Assembly: GCA_030248225.1 (NCBI GenBank)
Contig: JASANE010009865.1
Span: 1-64,000 of the forward strand
Direction: 5' to 3'
Length of the DNA stretch: 64,000 bases
From: Trileptium ribeirensis
Lineage: Eukaryota; Nematoda; Enoplea; Enoplida; Thoracostomopsidae
Shown here: positions 50,600 to 62,895 of the stretch, piece by piece
How the letters are laid out: every line of letters begins with the position of its first letter
How positions within the stretch are numbered: the first letter of the stretch is position 1
Program-made: the position numbers and the translations under genes
Notes under the pieces: generated by a model
Database searches by the model: none
Told to the model about the DNA's origin: nothing
What the model saw: the letters and a program-made list of their open reading frames with translations, nothing else

Positions 50600-51880
50600 A
50601 AGATGGGCTGGCAAAAGAAATTCGAAACAAAATCAGTATAATTATTGTACGTTACATTTTAATACGTTTTGGCATGAAAAGATTACCTTAGCAATGATAT
50701 GGGAAAAGAAACCACTGGTTCACGAAATGCCTTAAATGCTACACGACTTGAATCAATTCTGAATGGTAAGCGAAACGACCGAGGCGAAAAACACTCAACG
50801 TGACAAATTTCGCCGGTTCTGGGGTTTTTCGGGGTGCAACGCATTACACATATTTCATTGGGCTGACTGACTTGAACAATAGCTCATTTAAAAGCTAAAC
50901 ATCTGCATTTGTACCCTTTAGTTAGACGGGAAAAAGGATTCCAAAAAGTAAAAATGCTTTTAAAATGAGCCCATAAGACATGAAATACACCAAAACGGTC
51001 ATATCTATATAATAAAATATATATGAATGGAATTGAGTTCATTTTATGCTAAGCTCAGCCTATATGTAGCTCAAATGATGTAACACAGTGATCCTTTTTT
51101 ACGCCGCATGGTTGGGACAAAATTAATGGGTTTTTGAATAGACCCGATGGATCCAAAAAGCATAAAAATGGTCAGTATCTCCAAAACCAATAAAGATCAT
51201 CCACTCATAACTGCATATGGCAAGCTGGTTCTGCTATTATTTACTCAGCATGATTCAGTACAAATGAGTTTTGAACAGACCCATGAGACCAAAATATACG
51301 AAAGACATATCACCATAAAGGCTGGCTGGCCTATATAGTTGATACTGGGCTCTTTCCTGGCTTCTTCACGGACCAAGGGGCGTCTGTCGGAAGGTACACC
51401 AATTCAAAATTCATAAAGAGGTCGAATAGGAGATGCGGGCAAGACTCAGAGGAGGCCGCCCGTTTGGATAAGCCAGCTTTTTGTAGCATCCGTGTACATG
51501 TGTATCGTACGTTGCTATTGTGGTTTTGTATGCTGCATGGTTGAGTGAAAATGGGATATTCACCGGGTCTGTAAGAGACTCAATATGCAATAAGCGGGTA
51601 ATACCTTGACACAAAATTCACCAACTTGGCGATGAGAGAAGCTATTAGTAAATTAAAACGGCAGGGAATATATAAAACACGTCTATGAATGCTGACGTTG
51701 AAGTAACGGAAAAACGTAATTATCATCTTAACAATATCTTCTATTAACTCTGGTATATCAAAGTTATTTTCTATTTCTTGCCTTTTGTTATATCACTCAC
51801 TCAAATGCCGACAACAATCGGAATTTCAAATTGCAAAAACATTTCCATTTATCCCGCCGATTAGAGTTGTAATTTTTCTA
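50600..51880. other. Intron A-B, unremarkable part
   Basis: No supported exon or element; frames at 51,147-51,338 and 51,411-51,614 have no family signature. Confidence 0.35.
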
Positions 51881-51884
51881 AAAT

Positions 51885-52005
51885 AATACCCGGACCCGAA
51901 TCTTGCAAAATAAAACAACCGGTCCCGGAATGTTTGAAAACGAATACCCTTACTCGGAATTTCTCAAAACCAAAGCCCGGAGCCGGACCAGGACCCGGAC
52001 TACGC
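51885..52005. repeat. Degenerate CCGGAACC-like simple repeat
   Basis: Short runs such as CCCGGACCCGAATC, CCGGTCCCGGAATG and CCGGACCAGGACCCGGAC resemble the subterminal motifs of the hAT-type family but have no ends. Possibly a decayed older copy abutting the one at 52,035. Confidence 0.45.
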
Positions 52006-52034
52006 AGATAAATGATAACTATATGTACATATAT

Positions 52035-54310
52035 CAGGAAATAACCGGAACCGTCCATTTAAACCGGATCCCGAACCTGGTCTTCCAAATTTATATATAG
52101 TAAAACAGATGAAGGAAGAAATTAAGGTACAGTGGATTTAACCGGAACCGTCCATTTAAACCGGATCCCGAACCTGGTCTTCCAAATTTATATATAGTAA
52201 AACAGATGAAGGAAGAAATTAAGGTACAGTGGATTTAAAATGCATTAAAATAACTTTTACATTAAACTTAATGTATTGCGATGTCATTATTGCCTTTCTG
52301 AAACTTTAAAGAGACTGAGGATGCTAATAATGTATATTTACCGATCAATATGTCGGTTTTTGGACACACCAGAGCAAAGAATGTCACACCCTTGCGTATA
52401 CTGCGTCAAATTGAATGTGCTTACAACGCGTGGAGCATAGAATAAACACTTTCGCTCTGTCTCCAGTCGCTTCCTGATAGAGAAGTAAAGAGAAATAAAG
52501 AGATGGAAAGTAATTTTCTGATCAGTGGTAAGAGACGCTGTTTAGGCTTTCGACGGGGAAAAAAGACCGTGTTGACTCTTATGTTGGTCAAACCGTGCCC
52601 GTCAGTCAGATGATAATGATGATAACTTTCTAATCACAATGCTATAAAGAACACAAACTGTGATACTGCTCGCTCAGTTTCAATAAAATACAGTTCATTG
52701 CCAAGAAAGCAGTTTCTGGCTGCGCTGCAGATAACGCTACTTTACTTCAATTTATGTTAGCCAAGCATAGCTAAGTACTTCTACGTAAGCCGTACTCTAT
52801 TACCCAGTTGGACCGGTTTAATTCGAACGTACCCCGGAGACTTCTGAATGTGTAAAATAGCTGCTACAAGTATCTACCTGGCTTTGATTTGTTAACAAAC
52901 TCCCGCAGGTTATGAAAAACTCCTACTAAAATTATGTGCCCTACTAACCTTTCACACGGCAGATTGCTTAGTTAATCTTTTCTTTTGCTTGGTTGTATTG
53001 GAGCTTGATCATTGTATAATATATATTACATATGTTTCAGGGAGTAGCCGGAATTCCGGCTCCGGCGAAAATCGTGTTCCGGTTGCGGTTCCGTGAAAGG
53101 GCAAAAACCATACCGGAACCAGAATTCCGGTTTAAAAATTTTGCTTTAAATTTTCCATTTTTGCTTCATTTGTGGCCCAAACATATGTATTATACATATA
53201 TACGGCCCATATATAGAATGATCGAACACCAATACAACCAAGCAAAAAAGGTTACCTCAGCAATATACCGTGTGAAACGTAAGTAGGGCGCATAATTTCA
53301 GTAGGAATTTGTCATCTTAAGCTGCAGGAGTTTGCAAAACAAAACCAGGTCGATGATTATAGCAGCTATTTTACACATTCAGAAGTCTGCGCGGTATGTT
53401 CGAATTAAACCGGTACAACTCGGCAACAGAGTACGAATTACGTAAAAGTACTTAGCGTAAGTTTGGCTAACATAAATTGCGAAAATCACCAGCGAGTGCG
53501 CTTGTAGTTTGTAAATCAGTCTACATTGAAGTAAAGTAACGTTATCTGCAACGCAGCCAAAAACTGCTTTCTTGGCAATGAACTGTATTTTTTGAACTGT
53601 GCGAGCAGTATCACAGTTTGTCTGATTTATAGCATTGTGATTAGAAAGTTATCATTATATCTAACTGACGGGCACTGTTTGCCCAACACTTGCCTAAACG
53701 GTTTCTCTGACTACTGGTGAAAAATTACTTTCTTTTAGAATCATATAAACCACTAATTTCAAGTTTCCTACAAAAACAACATGTAACAAACGTATGTATA
53801 GTAAAGGAACGGGACTGGAGACAGGGCGAAAGTGTTTATTCTACGATCCATGCGTTTTAAGCACATTGAATTTGACGCAATATACGCAAGGGCGTACACT
53901 GGAAGACATTTTTGCTTTGTGTGTCTAGAAATCGACACATTGATCGATAAATAAACATTATTATCTTCCTCGGCATCTTTAAGGTTTCACAAAGGCAATA
54001 ATGCCATCGCAACATATTAATTTAATGTAAAAGTTATTTTTAATACATTTTAAATTCACTATACGTTCCTTAACCTGTTTTACTATGTATAAGTTTCGAA
54101 GGCCAGGTTCGGGTTCCAGATCCGTTTTAAATGAACGGTTCCGGTTCCGGTTATTCCCTGATATGTTTGGATCAGAGATAATGCAAACATGTGAAAAAAT
54201 TCAAACAAAATTTATAAACCGGAATTCCGTTTCCAGCATGGTTTTGCCCTTTACCGGAACCGCAACCGGAACACGATTTTCGCCGGAACCGGAGTTCCGG
54301 TTACTCCCTG
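52035..54310 (+). mobile_element. hAT-type non-autonomous element, copy 3 (outer, interrupted)
   Basis: Left end CAGGAAATAACCGGAACCG, right end GGAGTTCCGGTTACTCCCTG. The 8-bp flanks ACATATAT / ATATATAT match at 7 of 8 positions. It is split at 53,037 by an inverted copy of the same family; without that insert (plus one 8-bp duplication) it is about 1.14 kb, in line with copy 2. A 97-bp subterminal segment is tandemly duplicated (52,043-52,139 and 52,140-52,236). Confidence 0.88.
53038..54160 (-). mobile_element. hAT-type non-autonomous element, copy 4 (nested, inverted)
   Basis: Reads as the reverse complement of copies 1-3: starts CAGGGAGTAGCCGGAATTCC and ends TTCCGGTTCCGGTTATTCCCTG-like (54,141-54,160). 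The perfect direct repeat ATATGTTT flanks it (53,030-53,037 and 54,161-54,168), and the outer element continues seamlessly after it (GGATCAGAGAT as at 34,459). This proves insertion into an existing copy and dates it as younger. Confidence 0.92.
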
Positions 54311-54386
54311 ATATATATACTATATTCTTATACGACGTGGAAGCAGAAGTGTGGAGCTTTCGACGGGGGTAGATTTGGTTTGAGAA

Positions 54387-54816
54387 AGGGTCCGACCCAG
54401 GGTTTTTTCAAAATTGTACTGTTCAAAAATTTGGTCATTTATAACCGTGAGTGTTCATTTTTAAGCATGACTGGTCTATTTTACAACTACATAGCTATGA
54501 CCGCTTAGATATGCCCTTATACGTAACCAAACTAGCATATATTACATAGGTATATGTGGGTGTATTACTTAAGCTATATATACATACATAACGTGTCTGG
54601 TGTACTGCTTTATATATACATATGAATAATAGCTTATGAACATTGTGAATCATACAGTCATAAGTATTGCAAACAAAACTCGGTTTCGAACGATGGTTTT
54701 GGTGGGGTTAAATGTTCCTGTTCATTTATATGGTCATTTTTAAAATTTGGTGTTCATTTATAAGAAATTGTGTTCAAAAGAACATGTTTTTGACCAAAAA
54801 AACCTGGTCCGACCCT
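54387..54816. mobile_element. Non-autonomous TIR element, ~430 bp
   Basis: Left AGGGTCCGACCCAGGGTTTT and right (inverted) AGGGTCGGACCAGGTTTTTT agree apart from two substitutions and one indel. The interior repeats GTTCATTTATA-like words several times. No target duplication is evident. The motif CAGGGTTTTTTCAAAA is shared with 16,270. Confidence 0.6.
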
Positions 54817-56435
54817 CAGGAGACTAACCACCTACCCCTATCGACACCTAAGTTTTAGTCTCAACGTAAAGCGTAATGCAGCGTTTATTGAGTCATATAT
54901 TTCAGCGTTTTGTTAATATTGAAATTTGAAAATTTTTAGCCCTCGAAATTCCAGTAGAATAACGGTGACCGTGCGAAAATTTCGACTGTGCCAAAATGAG
55001 GCGCCTTATGGCAAAACTTTCAACAATCGAAGAAGCCAAATAATGCACTAAGATTGTACTTTACGTTTGTTGCAGATGACATTTTCTCGCGGTAGAAATT
55101 AACAATTAAAGAAGTCAAAGTGTTTGAGACATGGAGATGTCCAGTAGAGATGAACGATCAACTCTGGTTACCTAGTTTCATCTCTAACATCGAATTTAAG
55201 ATGTGATCCATTAATAACATCTGACGTGAGTTGCAACTACAGAAATCTTAATATTTAATTTTATTTATAAATTAATATTGAAACAAATGCGAGATAAGCA
55301 CATTTTCTATGTACCGAGCAGGCCTAAATCTGAAACGGTTCCCACTTTATCAACTTTACTAAATGAAATCCTAAATTTGCAGCGCAAGCTTAGTGCTTGA
55401 CTTCGTAGAAATGTTTGGAGATTTACACTGCAAAACATAATATCTATTATGTCCCACGGTAGTAACAGACATGTGGGATTTCATCTTCTTGCGGATGTAG
55501 TAAAAAAATCTCGCCGCTGCTGGAGTAACCTCACTGAGGAATTGTATATTCTGTCGGGTAACTTTTGATATATCTGCTACAAATTTACTAGTGATATATT
55601 GTTTAAGATCAAATAATCTAAAATTACTCGTTTACAAAATTTACCGATACTTTTGCTCGCAAAAGCGAAATGTGTCATATGACTTTCATAAAACTTATCG
55701 TAGAACAGCTAAGTTTGTAATCCTCCGATTTTCACTTTTGTACTTTTTCTTGCACGACACATATGCTCCTACGTGGGTTTTGAGTTTGCAGAACACAATA
55801 ACAATATTCGTATTATGTGTCCAAACATCCACTGCTCGAATCCTCTACTGTGAAAAAAGACTAACCACAACTTCTTGTAAGTTTGTTGATGGAAACATAC
55901 GATAGTTTCGGAGTTTTTGTTCGGTGGGGAAAGAAACAAAAGTTGATTTGACATTGGTATGTGTCGAATAAGGCTGTCATATGTAGCACAAGAACATTAT
56001 TACGCACCTTTGTGGGAATATTAATTGGGTTGAGGGCGTTCAATTTGGAAGCTCAAAATAGGCACACCAGAACTGTAATTGAGTCTCATTTGAGGACGTT
56101 CTGGGCTTCGGGTTGCTTGAAATATCTATGATTTTGTGCACGAATGTGTTACAAGCTTTCGTCGCAAATTCAGTGAGTATATAATCCAAACTGAAATTAC
56201 TTTAATTATACTCTGTCTCTGGGACCGTTTCTTGGCTCTTCCGCAAGTAAATAATTGCAGTAGTATGTTATAATAAAATTCTCAATAACCTAACCGCCAT
56301 TTAGTAATTTAATAAAGACAACAAAGTATTGATTTTGTCAATTTTCAAGATGTATAGTACAAGAAGAAGTGCTACCATTAGTTCCGACAGAAGATATAAA
56401 ATAGTAAAAAATCGTCAAACTTGTGTTTGGATTAC
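54817..56435. other. Intron A-B, unremarkable part
   Basis: AT-rich; no exon with a compatible phase was found between exons A and B, and no element is defined. Confidence 0.4.
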
Positions 56436-56529
56436 TGGCGCCCATCATTTGTTGCATTTGATTGAACATTGATGTCATGCTATCAAGTGTAGGCTGCTGC
56501 ATCACTGATGAAGGATCGGCCACATCAGT
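56436..56529 (-). CDS. RS/RGG gene, exon A (most upstream seen, Met/Gln-rich)
   Basis: A 94-nt exon between acceptor CACTTACAG and donor GCCA|GTAATC, reading TDVADPSSVMQQ, then MTSMFNQMQQMMGA. It begins in phase 0 and its last base completes ACG with exon B. The Met/Gln composition runs straight into exon B's Met-rich start. No ATG start fits in the exon, so earlier exons must exist; none was found before the sequence changes character near 57.3 kb. Confidence 0.68.
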
Positions 56530-56635
56530 CTGTAAGTGATCTGCGGTAGCAACTATCTGATTGGACTAGAACAATTATAATCGAGTTATAAAACTAATAA
56601 AACATAGGTGAGACTATTACTGAAACAGAGCAAGC

Positions 56636-56810
56636 GAAGAAAGCGTAGTTTCCACAGAGTGGTCTAGAAGGAAAAATCGTAAAATTTCTGTCTGTACGTG
56701 TAACTCATAGCTCATGCTCGGGTGGTTAGACAATGACAATTTTTATTCGATAGTAAAAGCAGAGTTACCCAAACTTTAACATTTCGTGCAAAGTGGTCAT
56801 CTTTAGCAGT
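56636..56810 (+). repeat. Dispersed repeat family C, left-end fragment
   Basis: TGAAACAGAGCAAGCG, TAGTTTCCACAGAGTGG, TTTCTGTCTGTACGTGTAAC and TTCGATAGTAAAAGC match the left ends at 45.9 and 38.3 kb in the same order. Confidence 0.6.
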
Positions 56811-57123
56811 ATAATTCAAAATACTGATGCCCGGTACGTTGAATCAAAAGCAAACGTCAGACCCTTTATTTTTCATTCCTCAAAACACTCAAGAACAAAA
56901 TAACACTCTAGATAACACTCTTCCGATAAATAACAACATTCAGGAATAAAATCAATGTCATTTTTCTCGTTGAGAGGCATAATGTGTATGTGCGAACAAC
57001 TAAAATACCATGTATATATTTAACGTACTTAGCAACCCCAATAATTTTAAAGGCATTCAAGACTTATTAAATCTTAATGTTTTTTATAAAAACGCATTTT
57101 TAGCCCATTCCTTTTTAATCCAG

Positions 57124-57269
57124 TCTTAGAAGGAAAAGACGTGCTAATTGCAGACTTAAAACAAATCAACCAGCGTGTTGATGTGCTGTATAATAAACTT
57201 ATAAATTTCGAAAAATTCACTTCTTCGTTTTTAACTTTGGCTGTAAGCTTGATAACCATTGTGCAATAA
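57124..57269 (+). CDS. Possible terminal exon: coiled-coil plus hydrophobic tail
   Basis: After a pyrimidine-rich acceptor (CCTTTTTAATCCAG) the plus strand reads LEGKDVLIADLKQINQR, VDVLYNKLINFEKF, then TSSFLTLAVSLITIVQ and TAA (57,267-57,269). The first part has heptad-like hydrophobic spacing and the end is a short apolar segment, as in a tail anchor. AATAAA overlaps the stop. No partner exon was found and the family is unknown. It lies immediately before the compositional change at 57.28 kb. Confidence 0.28.
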
Positions 57270-60184
57270 AATCGACGTGACGCTGCTGCATTACGCACTT
57301 CCCTGACGTAATGCCCATACGACCCGGCTATCGTGACTTCAACGGCGGACCTATTGGGAAAATTTTTCTTTTATTCGGGTCAGGCTCAAGAAATTACGGA
57401 GCTTAGCAAGCCGCAGGAGCGTTCTGATCCTGCCGGACGGGTTGCGCACGTAATCTACGAGGTACTACCATTGAGGTCCCCAGGAAGGTTGGCTCCGTCA
57501 CCTGCTCACAGGCCAAAGAGACCAAACCGCTATATCCTATCCACGTTTAACCCGGGAAGTGTAAAATTCTAGGTAATTGGGTTCAATCGAAATTGATTCT
57601 AACTTTCTCGACACGGTTAATCTATTTAGTTTAGCCAGTGGCCCCCACTAGGGTCCGACAAATCCCTAGACGTTTAACGTCGGATTCGCGCGGGTGTAAA
57701 TTTCCTATTTTTCGAGTGCTCAGCGTGAGTTTTAAAATTCTTTTCTAATGAGTCGCACCTCTACAACAATCATAATCAGCAAACTTATTTGTAATTGGCG
57801 AGTCACGCTGAGGTTTGCTTCTTCGATGCGCGTGTCAAACCTGAACGTGGGTCGTCGATTTGGGGCGACGGATTTCAAACCCCTTTTATTCCTATCGCTA
57901 CCATAGGTCAGCAAAACACTTGAACAATTTGGGTTTCCATTGAGCTTTTATTGATGAGTCACAAGAATTTATGGGTATATGGACAGATATGTATTGTACG
58001 GGCGAATACAATAAGCGTTATGTCACAGATATGGTACGCTAATACGAATATGAGCAGAGCATCAATCGGGGCGGGTTGCGGAGTCATCGCCTTTTTCACT
58101 GAACTCTCACAGCTGGGTCAAATCACGGCATATACGGTGAAGCCTTATCTTATGACAGCTGTGCTTACCTTACTCATGAAAAACAGGGGGTCAAGTTAAA
58201 ACTCAGTACCGGTAAGTGTTACGGTCAGTTATCGATAAAATAAAGGCGCCATCGGACTAACTACTTGCTCGGTACTACGATTGCTAACAGAAAGGGTGCT
58301 CCGACACAACAATAGATTCAGGTAAGCGAAAGGCGGAAGCGAAACAGGGTATGCGGGGTAGTGCGTACAACGGGACGTTTGCGAGACTTCATCTGGCTCA
58401 TTCTAATCACAAAACTATGCTACATGATAATCGGTTATTAATACTCGCCGTTAGTAGCGACGAGCTTGACCTAAGATGACATAATACAACAACGATACGA
58501 CAATACTTAATACCATGACAAGATTATGAAGTGCTCATCGGTACGACTCCTAAATTCTATGATGCGACAGTGGTACAGTACAACTTTTTCCTACTCGCAC
58601 ACATACATACGTACTTACAGTGACCAAGAAATTGTCAATAGGAGTTATAGACCTACTAATTAATTTTGGTTCCAGTTTCCTACCAGATCAGCATATTTCT
58701 CGAATAATGGAAAACGAAAGATTGGGCTGGTTAAATAGACATGACTGATAAATCTTCGGCTCTAGTACCTTACAAAGTACTTCAAGACACCATGGCGAAA
58801 GCGCCCAAATTTGGTCTTAAATCGCGGCTAATTCATGATCTAAGGGATTGCGCAAAATAGACTTTTGGTGTCTACAAATATGGGTGACAACAGTGGTAAT
58901 GTCATCGTATGGACTTATGTCGTCAATCACGCGTGGGTCCCGGTTGTCTAAGGTAGGGACCTGGATTTTCAAGCTTTTCCGAATACAAAATTACAGATTT
59001 AATTTACTATGTGCGTGATGCATAAAGTTCGAATGCTGGGCGGTTGGGTTCAGCTTATAACTTTGGTAAATTCATATAGTTAGTTTATCCTAAATGCACT
59101 CGACGATACACTAAAACGTGCCGGTAGGCCACTACCGGAGTAATGAGCCTTTCTTCTGAAGTATTCTTAGTTCCTACGGGTTAACCAAGTTGGGGTGTCC
59201 AATGAACTCTCGGCGTTAATTCACGTCGTATTCTATTTAATTAATGAAGTTGCTCATTGCCTTAGAACGGTTGATTCGCTCGCCATTGCAACTAGGCAGC
59301 GGTAATTCGAATGAGTTTCTAGCTTACTATGCAAGCTATAAATTTGTTCTAAGTTTAATAAACTGGCCCCAGAAAGTGGCGGTGTGTTATCGTTGTATGA
59401 AGTTTATTCCTACATTGGGGCATAGGGGCAGGGGTCAGAATTATGGTTCGGTGTCTAGAAATTTGACTAGCACGAGAGCTATGATTAGCGATGCCTCGTC
59501 GGTCATCGGCGTTATTCTAAACGTGCTAAAACTGGAATTAATTTGACTTGAAAAACTCTCAGAAACAAGCTATATTTAGCACTAAAATTTAACCATTATC
59601 TCGGGCGATTTCTACTCGACCAAAAGAGTCGGAAGACGGAGGCCCCGGTTGTCGGAACAACCGTAACCATTTCACTAACTGCAATTCTTTCCGTATGTGT
59701 CTTTAATTTGCTCGAGTTCCTAGTTTTCGGTTGCGATTTCGTGTTTGGTATTATGGGGGGCTGGGGGAATCCATAAATTTTTTAACATCTCGTTAACTTG
59801 CCAGCCTTTCTCTACAAAATTTCACACGGCGGCTGGGCTTGACCTTGCGTTTTGATTTTCTAGGACCGGGTCAACGGTCCTCACCAAAATGGTCGGGCGG
59901 GCCGAGACCCGGCAGACTCGATATCGCGTCTAGCGATATCGTCACTCCTACTATCCTAAAAGTTTGCCAATACTAACACATTTACCAACTCTGGTAAATT
60001 TGATACTGTTGCTACGATGGCAGCGCATATGACTTTCGCGACTGCGATGCAGTCGTGCCGCATTGATGACCGCTATATACAGAGGGAAAGAAACAGATAT
60101 ATGCTGGAAATCTATAGTAAAGCTGAACCGAAACCAACTATGAAATTGCCTATACGAAAAAGGAAACTTATGAATTTCTCAGAA

Positions 60185-60214
60185 AACCTGAGCGGCTTTT
60201 GCGCTGCTCGGGTT
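60185..60214 (+). terminator. Stem-loop resembling a terminator hairpin
   Basis: AACCTGAGC and GCTCGGGTT pair over 9 bp with one G-T wobble around a 12-nt loop that can pair further (GGC...GCGC). It ends 3 bp before the stop of a 66-codon frame (60,017-60,217). No clean T-run follows, so an actual terminator role is doubtful; listed as a strong hairpin. Confidence 0.3.
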
Positions 60215-60308
60215 TAAATTTATTGTAACTTTTAACAGCGGCTTTGCCGAACTCGATATCTTAAATGAAAGGCCTAAAGGGCCTCTGTTTGTACGGTAAA
60301 AATCACTG

Positions 60309-60840
60309 AAATTCCTGGAGGGAATTTTAAGTTGTAACTAATTGAAGTTTTAGGTGTTGGCGGGCCCCTATCGGGCCGTCGGGTTGGTGGTTCCGACTCG
60401 AAATCGATATGTTTTGAAGTCCTATTCTTTAGTAGGCAGTGCTATTTTCACATTTTGGTGGGAACGAGCCCCTTTAGGGTCGTCGGGTTTAGGGTTCCGA
60501 AGTAAAATTGACAGGTTTTATGAGTACATTCATTAACTGAGAGCATTGCGAAGAAGCTGTCAAAATCCTAACAAAATTCCTGGAGAAAATTTTAATTTAT
60601 GAACATTTCAAATTTTGGGTGGGTGCTGTCCCCTTCAAGGTCATCGGGTTTATGATCCCGACGTGATATTTGAACGTTTCAGCACTAAATCAATAGTTCG
60701 GATCCTCCTTGAGATCCTTGTAAACTTCTAATCAATCTCCTGGGGTGATCCTTAAGAGGTAATGATTTTCCACTTAAGCGAAGTGTAGCCTTCACAGGAC
60801 GTTAGATCAGTGTGTCGGCTGGTGATTCTGATACCAAATT
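60309..60840. repeat. Four-copy diverged repeat with conserved stem-loops
   Basis: Copies at about 60,309-60,403, 60,448-60,505 (head missing), 60,573-60,668 and 60,739-60,840. The order is TTCCTGGAG-like start, a TTTTGGGTG-like segment, CCCCTNNNGG, then a stem around an 8-10-nt loop. That last stem is GTCGG/CCGAC (60,378-60,397), TCGG/CCGA (60,483-60,500), TCGGG/CCCGA (60,644-60,661) and GTCGG/CTGAT with two wobbles (60,814-60,832). The sequence drifts but pairing is retained. The second copy's preceding stem also keeps pairing (GCCC/GGGT against GGCCC/GGGCC in copy 1). Confidence 0.6.
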
Positions 60841-62895
60841 CTCCTGTGCGGACGAGATCTACGACGCTATTGGCTCATTATTAGAACCTAGCGACGTTCC
60901 TGTGATAACCGTGGTACTCTCCACTAAATAACTCTGTCCTAAATTCTTTCTCACGAAATAGCAAAACAACGGACAACCTTGTATCCAAAACGAAAAAACG
61001 AAGAAAATCTTAAGCGTAATCAATAAGAAACACTTGACAAAGTCTGGTACGGCATGACTTCAGATGACTCGGAGTTCAACTGACGATTTCCATGCAAAGT
61101 AGAGTTTGTTTAACCTCGGTCAACTTAATATTCATACTTTTTTTAATCCTACCTCAGCTCAGGGAAACATGTAAAAATAAGTCCAAGCGCAAGTGTCACG
61201 CTTTGTTTGTACCCTAACTCATTGTCCGAGGGAGGTCCAGTCCGACTTCGACTGTTCAGATAAATCGGGTGAACCCTTGCACACGGCTACTGGTCGGTGG
61301 GGCGAGCTAGGTCGGGCTAGTTTAGCATGTAAACACCAGTATGGACAGGGAGTCCAAGGAGGCTTAGCATCACTTCTAATTGGCCAACGCTCTCGCTCTA
61401 CCATAATTCAGTTATTCCAACGGACTTATCCTAACTTTGTCCGTTAAAGTGCTTATTCAGCACTTTTGGGGCGATTTGACCCCGTTTTCTGAGCTCAAAA
61501 GCAAATATCCTTATCATCGGGAATTCCGATCATATTTTGGACAATTTTATGTCCAAATTTTATATAAAATTTATATAATATATATAATTTACGACCCTAT
61601 TTATATTAGATTCATATAACTTGCTCTAAACTAAGGCGACCTTCTAGAAACTGCTACTAGATCATGGAAAGTTTACCGAATCTCGATATTATTTAATACA
61701 TATACCGGCAAGTCATACTCTTCAAATTCTCAACTTAAAATACTATTAATAACAGCGCTACCGCTAATCAAACTGCAAACTTTATATTAAACTATGAGAG
61801 TTTATATCAACATCCGTGCAAACCTGCAGGGCAACCGGCTGATAAGAAACTCTATAAACTCCTAAGCTTAACGGCAGGCATCAAATAAATTCATATACTC
61901 TTAATAAGTGACCACTACAATCGGACGACCAAATTAATAATATAGTTTGTAGACTCAGTAAGCTGAAACACCGACAAGATAACTGTTACTGACAAGCTAA
62001 CTGTTACACTACGTTAATATTAACTCGATTGTCGGTCAAAAGGAAACATTAAATTCATACGGAAGGCGTACTGAGAAGAGACACGACTTGTGTAAACAAA
62101 ACAAAAGAGGCGAGGACAAAGGGGTAAAAAGAGGGTGGGGGTTCCTGGTGAATGGCCAGGGTGCCAAATAAGACTCGGATTCGGATTCAGTATGTCCGCC
62201 CGAGCAAAACGATATGTAACAGGACCGTATTCGGTCTACAGGGGAAAATAGACTCTTGGGGGAGGGTCCATGCCAAATTTTTCAAAACGAGGGTGCTTTA
62301 TACGGTTCCCCAAGTCCGGGGTATATTTTTCTGGGGTGTTTTATATTTTTTGGGTTAGTCTTGACAAGGGGAATCCAATGAGAGGTTACACGCCTGTCGG
62401 GGTGTCATTTCTGAAATCTTCATATGAGGGGGTACCGAAAAGTGGGCGTAACGGGACCGGTCCGGGCTCAAATTAAAGCCTCGGTTCTGGGGATTGTAAC
62501 GATATTAGGTATATAGTTTTGTGACAATATTCGTAGAGTTATTTAAATAATTATATTCTACCTGCTCACGTACACATTTAATTGCTCATAAGTCGGTGGA
62601 TCCGGGTCGGATATCCACGAAGCCGGTCTCATTCGAAAGACCGCGAAATTCCCTATAAAAATGTTAAGTACTTAATTTTGGAATTCCCTACGGTTCCGGA
62701 GCCGATACTTTTGGTTTCTAAATTTCGTAAATTTTCTTTTAACTTTTATCTTTCATTTTGGCCAGCGAAAATGAACGCTGGTAAATAATATTTCATAACA
62801 CCTTGCCAATTGCCAGTGTAGGAATAGCTAACGAGCACTGGTAAATTTTATACTTTCAGTTTCCTCTTATAATTTTCAGGGAAATCTCTCAATTG

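Larger units (their letters stand above)
15304..56529 (-). other. Gene span: large intron-rich gene for a low-complexity RS/RGG protein (5' partial)
   Basis: Nine exons (A-I, high to low coordinates) join without a phase conflict: 56529-56436, 50495-49866, 48705-48381, 45731-45081, 23737-23206, 19617-19584, 19190-19137, 15673-15629, 15380-15304. Together they give 2,442 nt, exactly 814 codons including TAA. Order of regions: Met/Gln-rich, Pro-rich, RS/RD-rich, acidic Ser/Thr-rich, RGG/Gly/Pro/Asn-rich, short basic C-terminus. No folded domain is recognisable; a zinc finger or RRM could lie in missing upstream exons. Such composition is typical of nuclear RNA-processing factors, so that role is an inference. 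No start codon or promoter is in view. Introns reach 21 kb and hold nearly all the mobile elements listed. Confidence 0.75.
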
